64,000 bases of DNA from the NCBI GenBank assembly GCA_017634975.1, contig JAGBMJ010000068.1:1-64000 (forward strand), given 5' to 3'. The DNA comes from Lachnospiraceae bacterium. GTDB taxonomy: Bacteria; Bacillota; Clostridia; Lachnospirales; Lachnospiraceae. Below the pieces are notes generated by a model, which saw only the letters and a list, made by a program, of their open reading frames with translations, ran no database searches and was not told the origin of the DNA. This document shows positions 1 to 8,099 of the stretch, piece after piece. Position 1 is the first letter of the stretch, and every line of letters begins with the position of its first letter. The position numbers and the translations under genes are program-made.

Positions 1-1
1 A

Positions 2-140
2 ACTAGCCATATCCTTGTTCGATAGCCCGTATGCTGCTTCATCGTCAGTCGCCGTAGCCCGCTACGACTCCTTCCTCTTCATTGCCTACAGACTATCGCA
101 CGGCGGATTTGGCCAGTTATTAATTGTTCGATGTACTAGT
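2..140. other. Nested dyad element, candidate structured RNA or repeat
   Basis: This stretch can fold into a closed multi-stem shape on either strand. ACTAG (2-6) pairs with CTAGT (136-140). GCCATATCC (6-14) pairs with GGATTTGGC (105-113) with one mismatch. CGATAG (20-25) pairs with CTATCG (93-98). A central hairpin GTAGC (54-58)/GCTAC (61-65) is flanked by GTC/GAC. No convincing protein is read here: the plus-strand open frame matches nothing I recognise. The nesting suggests a structured RNA or a mobile palindromic repeat; the strand is unknown, and the element starts at the window edge so it may continue outside. The pairing is seen; the function is not known. Confidence 0.4.
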
Positions 141-149
141 AACGAAAAC

Positions 150-178
150 TTGCAAATCTTGCGGTTTTCATGTATAGT
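150..178 (+). promoter_or_regulatory. Candidate sigma-A promoter for the CNNM gene
   Basis: TTGCAA (150-155), a 17-base spacer and TATAGT (173-178) resemble a vegetative promoter. Transcription would begin near 185, only a few bases before the chosen ATG at 188, so the message would be nearly leaderless. Inference from motif match only. Confidence 0.35.
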
Positions 179-187
179 AATGCTATT

Positions 188-1504
188 ATGGATACAACAC
201 AGATCGTTCAATCTATCGTATTATTGTTCCTGCTGTTTTTGTCTGCTTTTTTTTCCTCTTCCGAAACCGCATTTACTACGGTACGTCGTGTGCGCCTGCA
301 GGTATTGGAGGAAGAAGGCAACAAAAGGGCAGCTCTGGTGCTCAGGATCCTTGAGAACTACAATAAGATGCTGTCCACGATCCTGATCGGCAATAATATC
401 GTAAACATTTCTGCCTCCGCGCTTTCTACGGTGCTGGCAACGGATCTTTTCGGGAGTCTGGCGGTCGGTTTTGCCACCGGTATCTTAACGGTATTGGTCC
501 TGCTGTTTGGCGAGATCATTCCGAAAACACTGGCACTTCGCAACAACGAAAAATACGCCCTGGCCTATGCGCCGGCTATCCGGGCACTTTCTGTTGTGCT
601 TACGCCCATCATCTTTATCGTGGACAAGCTTTCCAACGGCGTACTGCGGCTGCTGGGCGTGGATCCGAACCGGAAAGTCATCAGCATCACCGAAAGTGAG
701 CTGCTCGGCTACATCGATGCCGGACATGAAGAAGGCGTGATCGAGACCGAGGAAAAGGAAATGATCCACAATATGTTCGAGTTCACGGATGCGGTGGCAA
801 AGGATATCATGATCCCGCGTGTGAATATGACTATGGTGGATATCCATGACAGCTATGAAGATGTGCTGGCACTTTTTAAGGAGCATCTTTACTCTCGTCT
901 GCCGGTATATGAGGAAAGCCCCGACAATATCGTCGGCGTGATCAATGTAAAAGACTTTCTGTTCATCGATCAGCCGGAGAAGTTCCACATCCGCAAGCTG
1001 ATGCGTGATGTGTACTATACTTATGAATACAAAAAGATCCCCGATCTGTTAAATGAGATGCGGGAAAAGAATATGGCCATGACCATCGTGCTGAGTGAGT
1101 ACGGCACGGCGGAAGGCATGATCACGATGGAAGACCTGCTCGAGGAGGTCTTCGGACAGATCCGTGATGAATACGATACCGATGAAGCGGAACTGATCAA
1201 AAAGGTGGGAGAGCGTGAGTACCTGGTAGACGGTACGGTAAAACTGGACGATATTAACGAGCAGCTGGATACCGAATACGACAGTGAAGATTATGATTCC
1301 ATCAGCGGCATCATCATCGAGCAGCTGGATGACCGTCTGGCTAAGGGAGGCGAGAGTGTGACGCTGGAGGACGGAACGGTACTGAAAGTAGAGAAAGTGG
1401 ATAACAACCGTATCGTGCAGGTACGGCTGACGCTGCCGGAAAAGGCAGATCCGGAGGAAGTTTCTGAAATAAAGCCGGAGAATCCGGCAGATCCGGATGT
1501 TTAA
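188..1504 (+). CDS. CNNM/CBS domain membrane protein (HlyC/CorC family)
   Basis: A 438-residue protein with the DUF21/CNNM layout. The N-terminal membrane domain (about 1-180) contains a first helix followed by the FFSSSETAF signature, then more hydrophobic segments. A CBS pair follows (about 205-325; DIMIPRVNM begins it) and a C-terminal CorC_HlyC domain starts near 340 (EYLVDGTVKLDDIN). Members are linked to Mg2+/Co2+ export or regulation; the old haemolysin name is misleading. The ATG at 188 gives the family-like start MDTTQIVQ; the upstream ATG at 170 lies inside the candidate promoter. Neither has a clear Shine-Dalgarno. The C-terminal tail is rich in Pro, Glu and Asp. Family assignment is firm, substrate is not. 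Confidence 0.9.
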   Translation: MDTTQIVQSIVLLFLLFLSAFFSSSETAFTTVRRVRLQVLEEEGNKRAALVLRILENYNKMLSTILIGNNIVNISASALSTVLATDLFGSLAVGFATGILTVLVLLFGEIIPKTLALRNNEKYALAYAPAIRALSVVLTPIIFIVDKLSNGVLRLLGVDPNRKVISITESELLGYIDAGHEEGVIETEEKEMIHNMFEFTDAVAKDIMIPRVNMTMVDIHDSYEDVLALFKEHLYSRLPVYEESPDNIVGVINVKDFLFIDQPEKFHIRKLMRDVYYTYEYKKIPDLLNEMREKNMAMTIVLSEYGTAEGMITMEDLLEEVFGQIRDEYDTDEAELIKKVGEREYLVDGTVKLDDINEQLDTEYDSEDYDSISGIIIEQLDDRLAKGGESVTLEDGTVLKVEKVDNNRIVQVRLTLPEKADPEEVSEIKPENPADPDV

Positions 1505-1595
1505 CATGCCATTCGGAAGAACAAAAAAAGTCTTTTATTTTTGTGACAGATATGGTATCATATCAGACAAATATGTATTTACGGAGGATATTATT

Positions 1596-1742
1596 ATGAA
1601 GCACATTAAGAGCTTAAACACCAGAGACCTGAGAAAGAGCGCTAAGAAGGGCGGCTGCGGCGAGTGCCAGACTTCCTGCCAGTCCGCATGCAAGACTTCC
1701 TGCACTGTAGGAAATCAGAGCTGCGAGCAGCTGAAGAAGTAA
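1596..1742 (+). CDS. scfA: SCIFF ranthipeptide precursor (six cysteines in forty-five)
   Basis: A 48-residue peptide starting MKHIKSLNTRDL with six cysteines at residues 21, 24, 28, 32, 36 and 43 in the Gly/Ser/Thr-rich C-terminal half. This is the hallmark of the SCIFF precursor found near-universally in Clostridia. In the characterised systems a radical SAM enzyme joins Cys thiols to alpha carbons of nearby residues, giving thioether bridges; the mature product's role is unknown. The start is decided by ACGGAGG at about 1581-1587, 8 bases before the ATG. The maturase gene lies 118 bases downstream, with a stem-loop in the gap. Confidence 0.95.
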   Translation: MKHIKSLNTRDLRKSAKKGGCGECQTSCQSACKTSCTVGNQSCEQLKK

Positions 1743-1780
1743 TTTTTTTTTCAGAGAATAACGGGTATGTGAAACGGGGG

Positions 1781-1811
1781 AACAACGGTCATGGGAAAAA
1801 CGACCGTTGTT
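1781..1811 (+). promoter_or_regulatory. Stem-loop between scfA and scfB
   Basis: AACAACGGTC (1781-1790) pairs perfectly with GACCGTTGTT (1802-1811) around an 11-base loop. It is not followed by a T-run, so it is unlikely to be a strong intrinsic terminator. A plausible role is partial attenuation or a 3' stabiliser that lets the peptide message exceed the enzyme message. The pairing is seen; the role is inferred. Confidence 0.55.
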
Positions 1812-1860
1812 TCCTATGTTTGTGTGTAAAACAGGAAAGATTGAGTTAAAAAGACGGTTT

Positions 1861-3252
1861 ATGGTACATTTATTTGAAAATCATGGATACAAGATCGCCC
1901 TGGATGTGGACAGCGGCAGCGTGCACGTGGTGGACGATCTGGTATACGAACTGATCCCGCAGATCGAAAAAGCAGTAGAAGCGGGGAAGAGTGATGCGCA
2001 GATCGCAGCCGAGTTTGGCGGTGGTCTGATGGATATGGATAAGAAGGAAGCGGTAGCCGAGATCCTGGAACTGAAGAATGCCGGCGCACTGTTTTCCAAA
2101 GATGAATATGAGCAGCAGGTGGCAGCATTTACAAAGCGCGAAGCGGTGGTAAAGGCGATGTGCCTGCATATTGCGCATGCCTGCAATCTGGGCTGCAAGT
2201 ACTGTTTTGCCGGAGAAGGCGAGTATTACGGACCCTGCGGTCTGATGAGCGAAGAAGTGGGCAGACAGGCGCTGGATTATCTGGTAGCGCATTCCGGTAC
2301 CAGACGCAATCTGGAAGTGGACTTTTTCGGCGGTGAGCCGCTGCTCAACTGGGATGTGGTCAAGGCATTGGTCCGTTACGGACGTGAGCTGGAAAAGACG
2401 CATGACAAGAACTTCCGTTTTACACTGACCACGAACGGCACACTGCTGACGGATGAGATCCTGGAATTTGCCAATCAGGAAATGAGCAATCTGGTCTTGT
2501 CTATTGACGGCCGGCCGGAAGTACATGACCGTATGCGGCCGTATCATAACGGCAAGGGCAGTCATGAAGGACTGGTGGAGAAGTATAAGAAGGCTGCGGA
2601 TTCCCGCAACCAGACCAATTATTATGTGCGTGGTACCTATACGCACTTCAATACAGATTTTTCCGAGGATGTACTGTACCTGGCGGATCAGGGATTTGAA
2701 CAGATCTCGGTGGAGCCGGTGGTGGCACCTCCGACCGAAGCCTATGCACTGACGGAAGAGGATCTGCCGATACTGATCGAACAGTATGACAGACTGGCCG
2801 ATGAGATGCTCAAGCGCAGACGGGCGGGCAAGCCGTTCAATTTCTTCCATTTTATGATCGACCTGGAAGGCGGTCCCTGTGTGTATAAGAGGCTTTCGGG
2901 CTGTGGGGCCGGCTGTGAGTATGTTTCGGTGACCCCGTGGGGGGATATCTATCCCTGCCATCAGTTTGTAGGACAGCCGGAATTTTTGCTCGGCAATGTA
3001 AAAGAAGGCATCCGGAATACAGAGCTGCGTGACGAGTTCCACAATTGCAATGTGTATTCCAAACCGGCCTGCAAGGACTGCTTTGCAAAGTATTACTGCA
3101 GTGGCGGCTGTATGGCAAATTCACAGCATTTCTCCGGAAACATTTACGGAGCATACGAAATCGGCTGTGAGCTGCAGCGCAAGCGCATCGAGTGTGCGAT
3201 CATGCTCAAGGTAGCGGAGAGCATGGACGCAGAGGACGAGAAAACGAAATAA
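1861..3252 (+). CDS. scfB: SCIFF radical SAM maturase with SPASM domain
   Basis: A 463-residue radical SAM peptide maturase. It begins MVHLFENHGYKIALD, followed by a short RiPP-recognition-like region (VHVVDDLVYELIP). The SAM cluster motif CNLGCKYC has its cysteines at residues 108, 112 and 115. The C-terminal third holds the SPASM cysteines (CGAGCEY, YPCHQF, CKDCFAKYYCSGGC, GCELQRKR), which bind auxiliary Fe-S clusters. In studied homologues it installs Cys-to-alpha-carbon thioethers in ScfA. An in-frame ATG at 1807 would add 18 residues, but the 1861 start matches the family N-terminus. Shine-Dalgarno is weak, so translation may depend on scfA transcription and the intervening hairpin. Confidence 0.95.
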   Translation: MVHLFENHGYKIALDVDSGSVHVVDDLVYELIPQIEKAVEAGKSDAQIAAEFGGGLMDMDKKEAVAEILELKNAGALFSKDEYEQQVAAFTKREAVVKAMCLHIAHACNLGCKYCFAGEGEYYGPCGLMSEEVGRQALDYLVAHSGTRRNLEVDFFGGEPLLNWDVVKALVRYGRELEKTHDKNFRFTLTTNGTLLTDEILEFANQEMSNLVLSIDGRPEVHDRMRPYHNGKGSHEGLVEKYKKAADSRNQTNYYVRGTYTHFNTDFSEDVLYLADQGFEQISVEPVVAPPTEAYALTEEDLPILIEQYDRLADEMLKRRRAGKPFNFFHFMIDLEGGPCVYKRLSGCGAGCEYVSVTPWGDIYPCHQFVGQPEFLLGNVKEGIRNTELRDEFHNCNVYSKPACKDCFAKYYCSGGCMANSQHFSGNIYGAYEIGCELQRKRIECAIMLKVAESMDAEDEKTK

Positions 3253-3307
3253 ATCCTGAGTGGTTTCGGGATAAAAATGTAAGTAAACAAGTAGGAGGAC
3301 GAAAACG

Positions 3308-5611
3308 ATGAAAAAATGGCAGGGCTTTCTGTCTTTGCTGGTCGTGATCGCTGCAATGGCGGGACTTTGTTATCTGGTCCTGTACGGCGTGGATGCGACC
3401 GGTGTGGGCAGTGCAGCGAAGACCAAGCTGGGCCTGGATCTGGCCGGCGGTGTGAGCATCACCTATGAAGTGGTGGGGGATGAGACACCTTCCAAGGCAG
3501 ATCTGGACGATACGGTATTCAAGTTGAGAAAACGTATCGATCAGTATTCTACCGAAGCAAATGTGTATCCGGAAGGCAGTGACCGTATCAGCATTGAGAT
3601 CCCGGGTGTAACGGATGCCAATGCGATCCTGAAAGATCTGGGTAGTCCGGGTGCCCTGTATTTTATCCGTGCACTGGATCCGGACGGAAATCTGAACTAT
3701 CAGCAGAAATTTACGGAAGACGGGATGCCGGCCTATTCGGAAGAAGGTAAGCCGCAGTATGAGCTGACCAAACCGATCGATCAGATCGTGGCGGAGGGCA
3801 GTGCGGTTCTTTCCGGTACGGATGTGGTTTCTTCGGAAGCAAAGTCCTATAACAACGATTACAACCAGGTCGAATATATTGTAAGCCTGCAGTTTTCGAA
3901 CGAAGGCGCACAGAAATTTGCGGATGCTACCGGCGAGGCGGCGATGCGCAGCGGTCTGGCGGGAACGATCGCGATCTACTATGATAATGAGCTGATCAGT
4001 GTGCCGAACGTACAGGAACGTATTGCCGGCGGCAGCGCACAGATCTCGGGTATGCGTGATATCAACGAAGCCAACAATCTGGCGCAGAACATCCGTATCG
4101 GTGGTCTGAAGCTGGAGCTGCAGGAGCTTCGTTCCAACGTGGTCGGTGCCCAGCTGGGAACCGATGCGATCAACACTTCCTTAAAAGCAGGTCTGATCGG
4201 TCTGATCCTGGTCATCCTCCTGATGATCGTGGTATATCGTCTGCCCGGTTTTGCAAGCTCCATCGCACTGGTGATGTACTGTATGATGGTGATCCTGTGC
4301 ATCAACCTGTTTGAGATGACCATGACTCTGCCCGGTATCGCCGGTATCATCCTGTCGGTCGGTATGGCGGTCGATGCAAACGTCATCATATTCGCTCGTA
4401 TCAAGGAAGAACTCCGTGCCGGTATGACGGTGGATTCCGCGATCAAATCCGGTTTTTCAAAAGCGTTATCCGCCATCATTGACGGTAATATCACTACATT
4501 GATCGCTGCATTCGTTCTGATGATGATGGGAAGCGGTACGATCAAAGGTTTTGCTTATACTCTGGCGGTCGGTATCGTGATTTCCATGTTTACCGCATTG
4601 TTTGTGACACGTCTGCTGGTAAATGCGTTCTTTGCCGTGGGCATCAAGAGCCCGGTACTGTATGGCCTGAGTGCAAAGGAGAAACAGGGTGAGGTCAGGA
4701 CCATTGACTTCCTCGGCAAGCGTAAGGTATTTTTCGGTATTTCCATCGCAGTGATCCTGGTTGGTATCGTTTCGATGATCGTATTCAAGTCCACCACCGG
4801 CGATGCGCTGAATTACAGCCTGGAGTTCAAGGGCGGTACAGCTACCACGGTAGCTTTTGATACGGCAATGAGCCGTGAGAGCATTGAGCAGCAGGTGATC
4901 CCGGAACTGGAGCGGATCACGGGAGATGCCAATGTACAGTGGCAGACCGTAAACGACACGAATGAGGTGATCTTCAAGACCCGTGTACTGAACGTCGACG
5001 AGCGTCAGAAACTGAACAATGCGATGCTGTCCAAGTTCGGTGTGGGCGAAGAAAAGATCACCACCGAGACCATCGGTTCCACGATCTCCGGCGAGATGAA
5101 GAAAGAGTCCCTGCTGGCGGTCGGTATCGCAACGATCTGTATGCTGATCTACATCTGGTTCCGTTTCAGTGATATCCGTTTCGGCGCCAGTGCGGTATGT
5201 GCACTGCTTCACGACGTACTGGTGGTGATCACATTCTATTCGCTGGTACGATACAGCGTAAGTTCTACGTTTATCGCATGTATGCTGACGATCGTCGGTT
5301 ACTCGATCAACGCCACCATCGTTATCTTCGACCGTGTACGTGAAAACCTGCACGATATGAAGAAGAAGGATACGTTGCAGGATATGGTGAACCGGAGTGT
5401 ATCCCAGACCTTGTCCAGAAGTATCTTTACATCCCTGACAACGGTGATCATGGTCGTGATGCTTTACATCCTGGGCGTATCTTCCATCCGGGAGTTTGCA
5501 CTGCCGCTGATCATCGGTATTGTATGCGGTACGTATTCTTCCGTATGCATCACCGGAGCACTCTGGTATGTGCTGCGTGAGAAATTCCCGCCGGCACCGG
5601 ATGAGGACTAA
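3308..5611 (+). CDS. secDF: Fused protein translocase subunit SecDF
   Basis: A 767-residue fusion of SecD and SecF. The SecD half (about 1-440) has an N-terminal membrane helix, the LGLDLAGG motif, a large extracytoplasmic domain and a five-helix membrane block with VGMAVDANVIIFARIKEE. The SecF half (about 460-767) repeats the layout with LEFKGGT and GYSINATIVIFDRVREN. The protein uses the ion gradient to help pull preproteins out of the SecYEG channel. AGGAGG at 3293-3298 sets the start 9 bases downstream. It follows scfB by 55 bases; this scfA-scfB-secDF neighbourhood is, from memory, common in Clostridia, and a hairpin terminator closes the unit. Confidence 0.95.
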   Translation: MKKWQGFLSLLVVIAAMAGLCYLVLYGVDATGVGSAAKTKLGLDLAGGVSITYEVVGDETPSKADLDDTVFKLRKRIDQYSTEANVYPEGSDRISIEIPGVTDANAILKDLGSPGALYFIRALDPDGNLNYQQKFTEDGMPAYSEEGKPQYELTKPIDQIVAEGSAVLSGTDVVSSEAKSYNNDYNQVEYIVSLQFSNEGAQKFADATGEAAMRSGLAGTIAIYYDNELISVPNVQERIAGGSAQISGMRDINEANNLAQNIRIGGLKLELQELRSNVVGAQLGTDAINTSLKAGLIGLILVILLMIVVYRLPGFASSIALVMYCMMVILCINLFEMTMTLPGIAGIILSVGMAVDANVIIFARIKEELRAGMTVDSAIKSGFSKALSAIIDGNITTLIAAFVLMMMGSGTIKGFAYTLAVGIVISMFTALFVTRLLVNAFFAVGIKSPVLYGLSAKEKQGEVRTIDFLGKRKVFFGISIAVILVGIVSMIVFKSTTGDALNYSLEFKGGTATTVAFDTAMSRESIEQQVIPELERITGDANVQWQTVNDTNEVIFKTRVLNVDERQKLNNAMLSKFGVGEEKITTETIGSTISGEMKKESLLAVGIATICMLIYIWFRFSDIRFGASAVCALLHDVLVVITFYSLVRYSVSSTFIACMLTIVGYSINATIVIFDRVRENLHDMKKKDTLQDMVNRSVSQTLSRSIFTSLTTVIMVVMLYILGVSSIREFALPLIIGIVCGTYSSVCITGALWYVLREKFPPAPDED

Positions 5612-5640
5612 GCTACAGACGTTTACGGAAAAAAGTATTC

Positions 5641-5670
5641 CCCCCTGCGGATATCCACAGGGGGTTTTTC
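5641..5670 (+). terminator. Intrinsic terminator after secDF
   Basis: CCCCCTG (5641-5647) pairs with CAGGGGG (5658-5664) and is followed by TTTTTCTTTT. It ends the scf/sec unit 30 bases past the stop codon. Confidence 0.85.
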
Positions 5671-5776
5671 TTTTAAAGGAAAACAGTGTCTGCGAGCAGA
5701 AGCCTTTATTCTTGTAAGAGAAGAAAAAATATGATAGCATTAAACGTGTAAAGATCACGGAAGGGAGCGTCGGAGC

Positions 5777-6604
5777 ATGAACGTAAAATGTGAATATTGT
5801 GACGGCTATTTTGATGATCAGCTGGAGACTTGTCCCAACTGTGGCGGAACCAATGAACATATCCGCCGTGTATCCAATGATATCCCCAAGACCATCGATG
5901 AATTGAAGGCGTACTGTGCAGCGAATAAAGTGCCGCTTCAGCAGATGCATTTTCATATCGGAGAGGATTATAAGGGAGCAAAAGCATTTGGCATCTATCG
6001 GAACGGTGAAGATGTCATTGTTTATAAGAATAAAGCAGATGGCAGTCGTGCCGTGCGTTATCAGGGCTCGGATGAGGCCTATGCCGTAAACGAGATCTAC
6101 CAGAAGCTGCGCAGCGAGTATGCGAACCATAAAGCAGCGAATACCGGCAAGATGCGTCCGCCTTCCTCTTCACAGCCGCAGCGGCAGAACAGCAGGAGAA
6201 AAAAGAAAAAAGGGCTGGATTCTTCTTTCATCATTGGGATCTTGATCGTTGCCATTGTTGTGATCGGTATGACCGCAGTTGCGATGTTGGTAGATAAGGA
6301 CGGTTATTACAATTACCGCGGCACGCATTATTATCTGCAGGGAAGCAATTGGTATGAGTATGATGACGATGATAACGAATGGATCCCGTCTTCCAAACCG
6401 ACAGATAATATATCCGATTATTTTGAGTCCACGTATTATGAAAGTGATTATGAATTCACCAATTTTCGGGACTCGGACTATTATGAGGAACCTTCCTATT
6501 CCTCGGACTCCTCATCTTGGGATGACGACGATGACTGGGACAGCTGGGACAGCGGCAGCGACTGGGATTGGGACAGCGGTTCCGACTGGGATTCCGACTG
6601 GTAA
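5777..6604 (+). CDS. Zinc-ribbon membrane protein with acidic Trp/Asp/Ser tail
   Basis: A 275-residue protein not recognised as a named family. The first 22 residues form a zinc ribbon (CEYCDGY and CPNCGG). A globular stretch follows to about residue 115, then a basic linker (RRKKKKG) and one membrane helix near 150-172 (IIGILIVAIVVIGMTAVAM). The remaining 100 residues are strongly acidic and aromatic (Tyr, Asp, Ser, then repeated WDSGSDWD units). The positive-inside rule predicts the zinc ribbon in the cytoplasm and the tail outside. GGAGCGTCGGAGC upstream provides a ribosome site. Translation through the repetitive tail ends at TAA just before a large hairpin. Function unknown. Confidence 0.75.
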   Translation: MNVKCEYCDGYFDDQLETCPNCGGTNEHIRRVSNDIPKTIDELKAYCAANKVPLQQMHFHIGEDYKGAKAFGIYRNGEDVIVYKNKADGSRAVRYQGSDEAYAVNEIYQKLRSEYANHKAANTGKMRPPSSSQPQRQNSRRKKKKGLDSSFIIGILIVAIVVIGMTAVAMLVDKDGYYNYRGTHYYLQGSNWYEYDDDDNEWIPSSKPTDNISDYFESTYYESDYEFTNFRDSDYYEEPSYSSDSSSWDDDDDWDSWDSGSDWDWDSGSDWDSDW

Positions 6605-6615
6605 AAAATAACAAG

Positions 6616-6670
6616 CCACGGGGACGATTCTTTGGCACAAGATCAGCCAAAGAATCGTCCCCGTGGTTTT
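6616..6670. terminator. Perfect 21-bp hairpin with GGGGACG core, bidirectional terminator
   Basis: The arm at 6616-6636 and the arm at 6646-6666 are perfect reverse complements over 21 bases with a 9-base loop, followed by TTTT. It lies between two convergent genes and can terminate both. Its CCACGGGGACGA core resembles the GGGGACGG elements at 47774 and 61488, so it may be a domesticated repeat rather than an ordinary terminator. The hairpin is seen; the repeat kinship is inferred. Confidence 0.85.
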
Positions 6671-6735
6671 CTGTATGAAGTAAGTTTTTCTTACCCGCCC
6701 CTGGAGCAGAGGGTGAGGTGATCGGTATACCGCGA

Positions 6736-7929
6736 TCAATCCACGATCGTAGCTGTCTCGGTAACCGGTACCGTTTCTTTCAGGTGATCCATCACCTTAT
6801 CACTCAATACACTCTGTGCCAGATAGCCGAAGCCGTACTGCGTCTGCAGTTCTTCAAAAGCGGTGTCATCATAGCCAAGCCCTGAGAAGTAAGCTTTTAC
6901 GTCACTTTCCGGATTGGACAGACCGGCCTTTTCATAGATGTACTGCAGCTTCAGAGCATCCGCAGTGCGTTTCGTGGCCTCTTCGTCTACGTGGGCCTCA
7001 TATTCTTCCCTGGTGGTGTAGCTGTACATTTCATATACATTGCTGTACATTGGTGATCCGGTATACTGGAGGTACATATTGTTGTAGTATTCCATCTGCT
7101 GTTCGTCCTGCGCCCGGATCACTTTTTTCATATTCTCCAGATAATCGGACGGATAGGAGTTTACGGTGCTCTTTTCCTTGATGGCGTCCGAGATCGCTTT
7201 TTCCAGGTTTTCGTTATAGTAGTTGTCGATCAGACTCTGACGGTATCCGGCAGCCGTTGCAGCCTTGTCGGAATAGTAGGTCATCACAAAGTCGTCATTG
7301 AATTCCGGATCTACATAGATCCCGATGATGTGGGTATCGATCATCGCCGTCTTGCCGGCCAGGGACTCGTTGGAATAGTCCTCAGGGAAGGAGATGGTCA
7401 GCGTGAAATCTTCCCCGGGGTGACGTCCGGTCAGACCGGTATCATAGGCATCGGTCATTTCACCATTGCCGATGGTAAAGGTACGGGGACCGGTCTCATC
7501 GGTAGCACTGTCTACGACCTCACCGTCTACGGTAGTCGTATAGGTTACCTGGATGCGGTCGCCGGCTTTGCTCGTCAGAGCGGTATCTTCCGAGACGGTA
7601 GCGTGGGAAGAGATCGCATAGGCGATGTCACTGTCGATCGTTTCATCGGAGGGAAGCAGATCGCTCTTTTGAAAAGAGATGCTCTCATAATCCACGGTGA
7701 CATAGTCGGAGGCCTTCACATTCCGGATCCTGCCGTCATTGGTCAGATAGCGGGAATAGTCCAGTTTGGAACGCTGGTAGATCACGATCGCGGCCACCAC
7801 GGAAAGGATCAGTGCCAGCGGGATCACAATACTCCAGAAGGTGACCATTGCTTTTTTGGCTTTCTGTGCTTTGCGGTTTTGGATCTGTTGTTGACGTTTT
7901 TGTTGTGATTTGCTGATTTCAGCACTCAT
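6736..7929 (-). CDS. Membrane-anchored FKBP/trigger-factor-like peptidyl-prolyl isomerase
   Basis: A 397-residue protein on the minus strand. It has a basic Gln/Lys-rich cytoplasmic N-terminus (residues 1-27), one membrane helix (about 29-51), then an FKBP-like domain (about 118-210; GDRIQVTYT, GEVVDSAT, FTIGNGEM, PGEDFTLTISFPEDY). A helical C-terminal region resembles the trigger factor C-terminal arm. The layout suggests a surface-exposed prolyl isomerase or foldase for secreted proteins, which fits its position near secDF. The start is supported by AAAGGAGAAACATC directly upstream on the minus strand. The N-terminal ribosome-binding domain of true Tig is absent, so this is not the cytosolic trigger factor. 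Activity is inferred. Confidence 0.8.
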   Translation of the reverse strand: MSAEISKSQQKRQQQIQNRKAQKAKKAMVTFWSIVIPLALILSVVAAIVIYQRSKLDYSRYLTNDGRIRNVKASDYVTVDYESISFQKSDLLPSDETIDSDIAYAISSHATVSEDTALTSKAGDRIQVTYTTTVDGEVVDSATDETGPRTFTIGNGEMTDAYDTGLTGRHPGEDFTLTISFPEDYSNESLAGKTAMIDTHIIGIYVDPEFNDDFVMTYYSDKAATAAGYRQSLIDNYYNENLEKAISDAIKEKSTVNSYPSDYLENMKKVIRAQDEQQMEYYNNMYLQYTGSPMYSNVYEMYSYTTREEYEAHVDEEATKRTADALKLQYIYEKAGLSNPESDVKAYFSGLGYDDTAFEELQTQYGFGYLAQSVLSDKVMDHLKETVPVTETATIVD

Positions 7930-8099
7930 GATGTTTCTCCTTTATATTATTGCTTTATTTGTTTTGTATCACTGTATGTCGTGGTCAAAAACACGGAATC
8001 TATTTTAACATAATCAGAGCACTTTGCATACCAATTTCATTGTCGAAGCGGAGGAATTATGATAAGGTAATGGTAGCTTTGGATTAGGAGTGGAAACTG

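Noticed and set aside
15..386. 123-residue plus-strand open frame at the left edge
   Set aside because: It overlaps the CNNM gene in another frame, has no ribosome site, and covers the dyad element.
1870..3042. 390-residue minus-strand open frame
   Set aside because: Antisense to scfB, whose SAM and SPASM cysteines are intact.
4466..6130. 554-residue minus-strand open frame
   Set aside because: It crosses secDF and the zinc-ribbon gene and a terminator; low-complexity His/Asp/Gln composition is typical of antisense frames.
6616..6666. Insertion sequence end
   Set aside because: No transposase or second terminal repeat is nearby; it is better read as a terminator or palindromic repeat.
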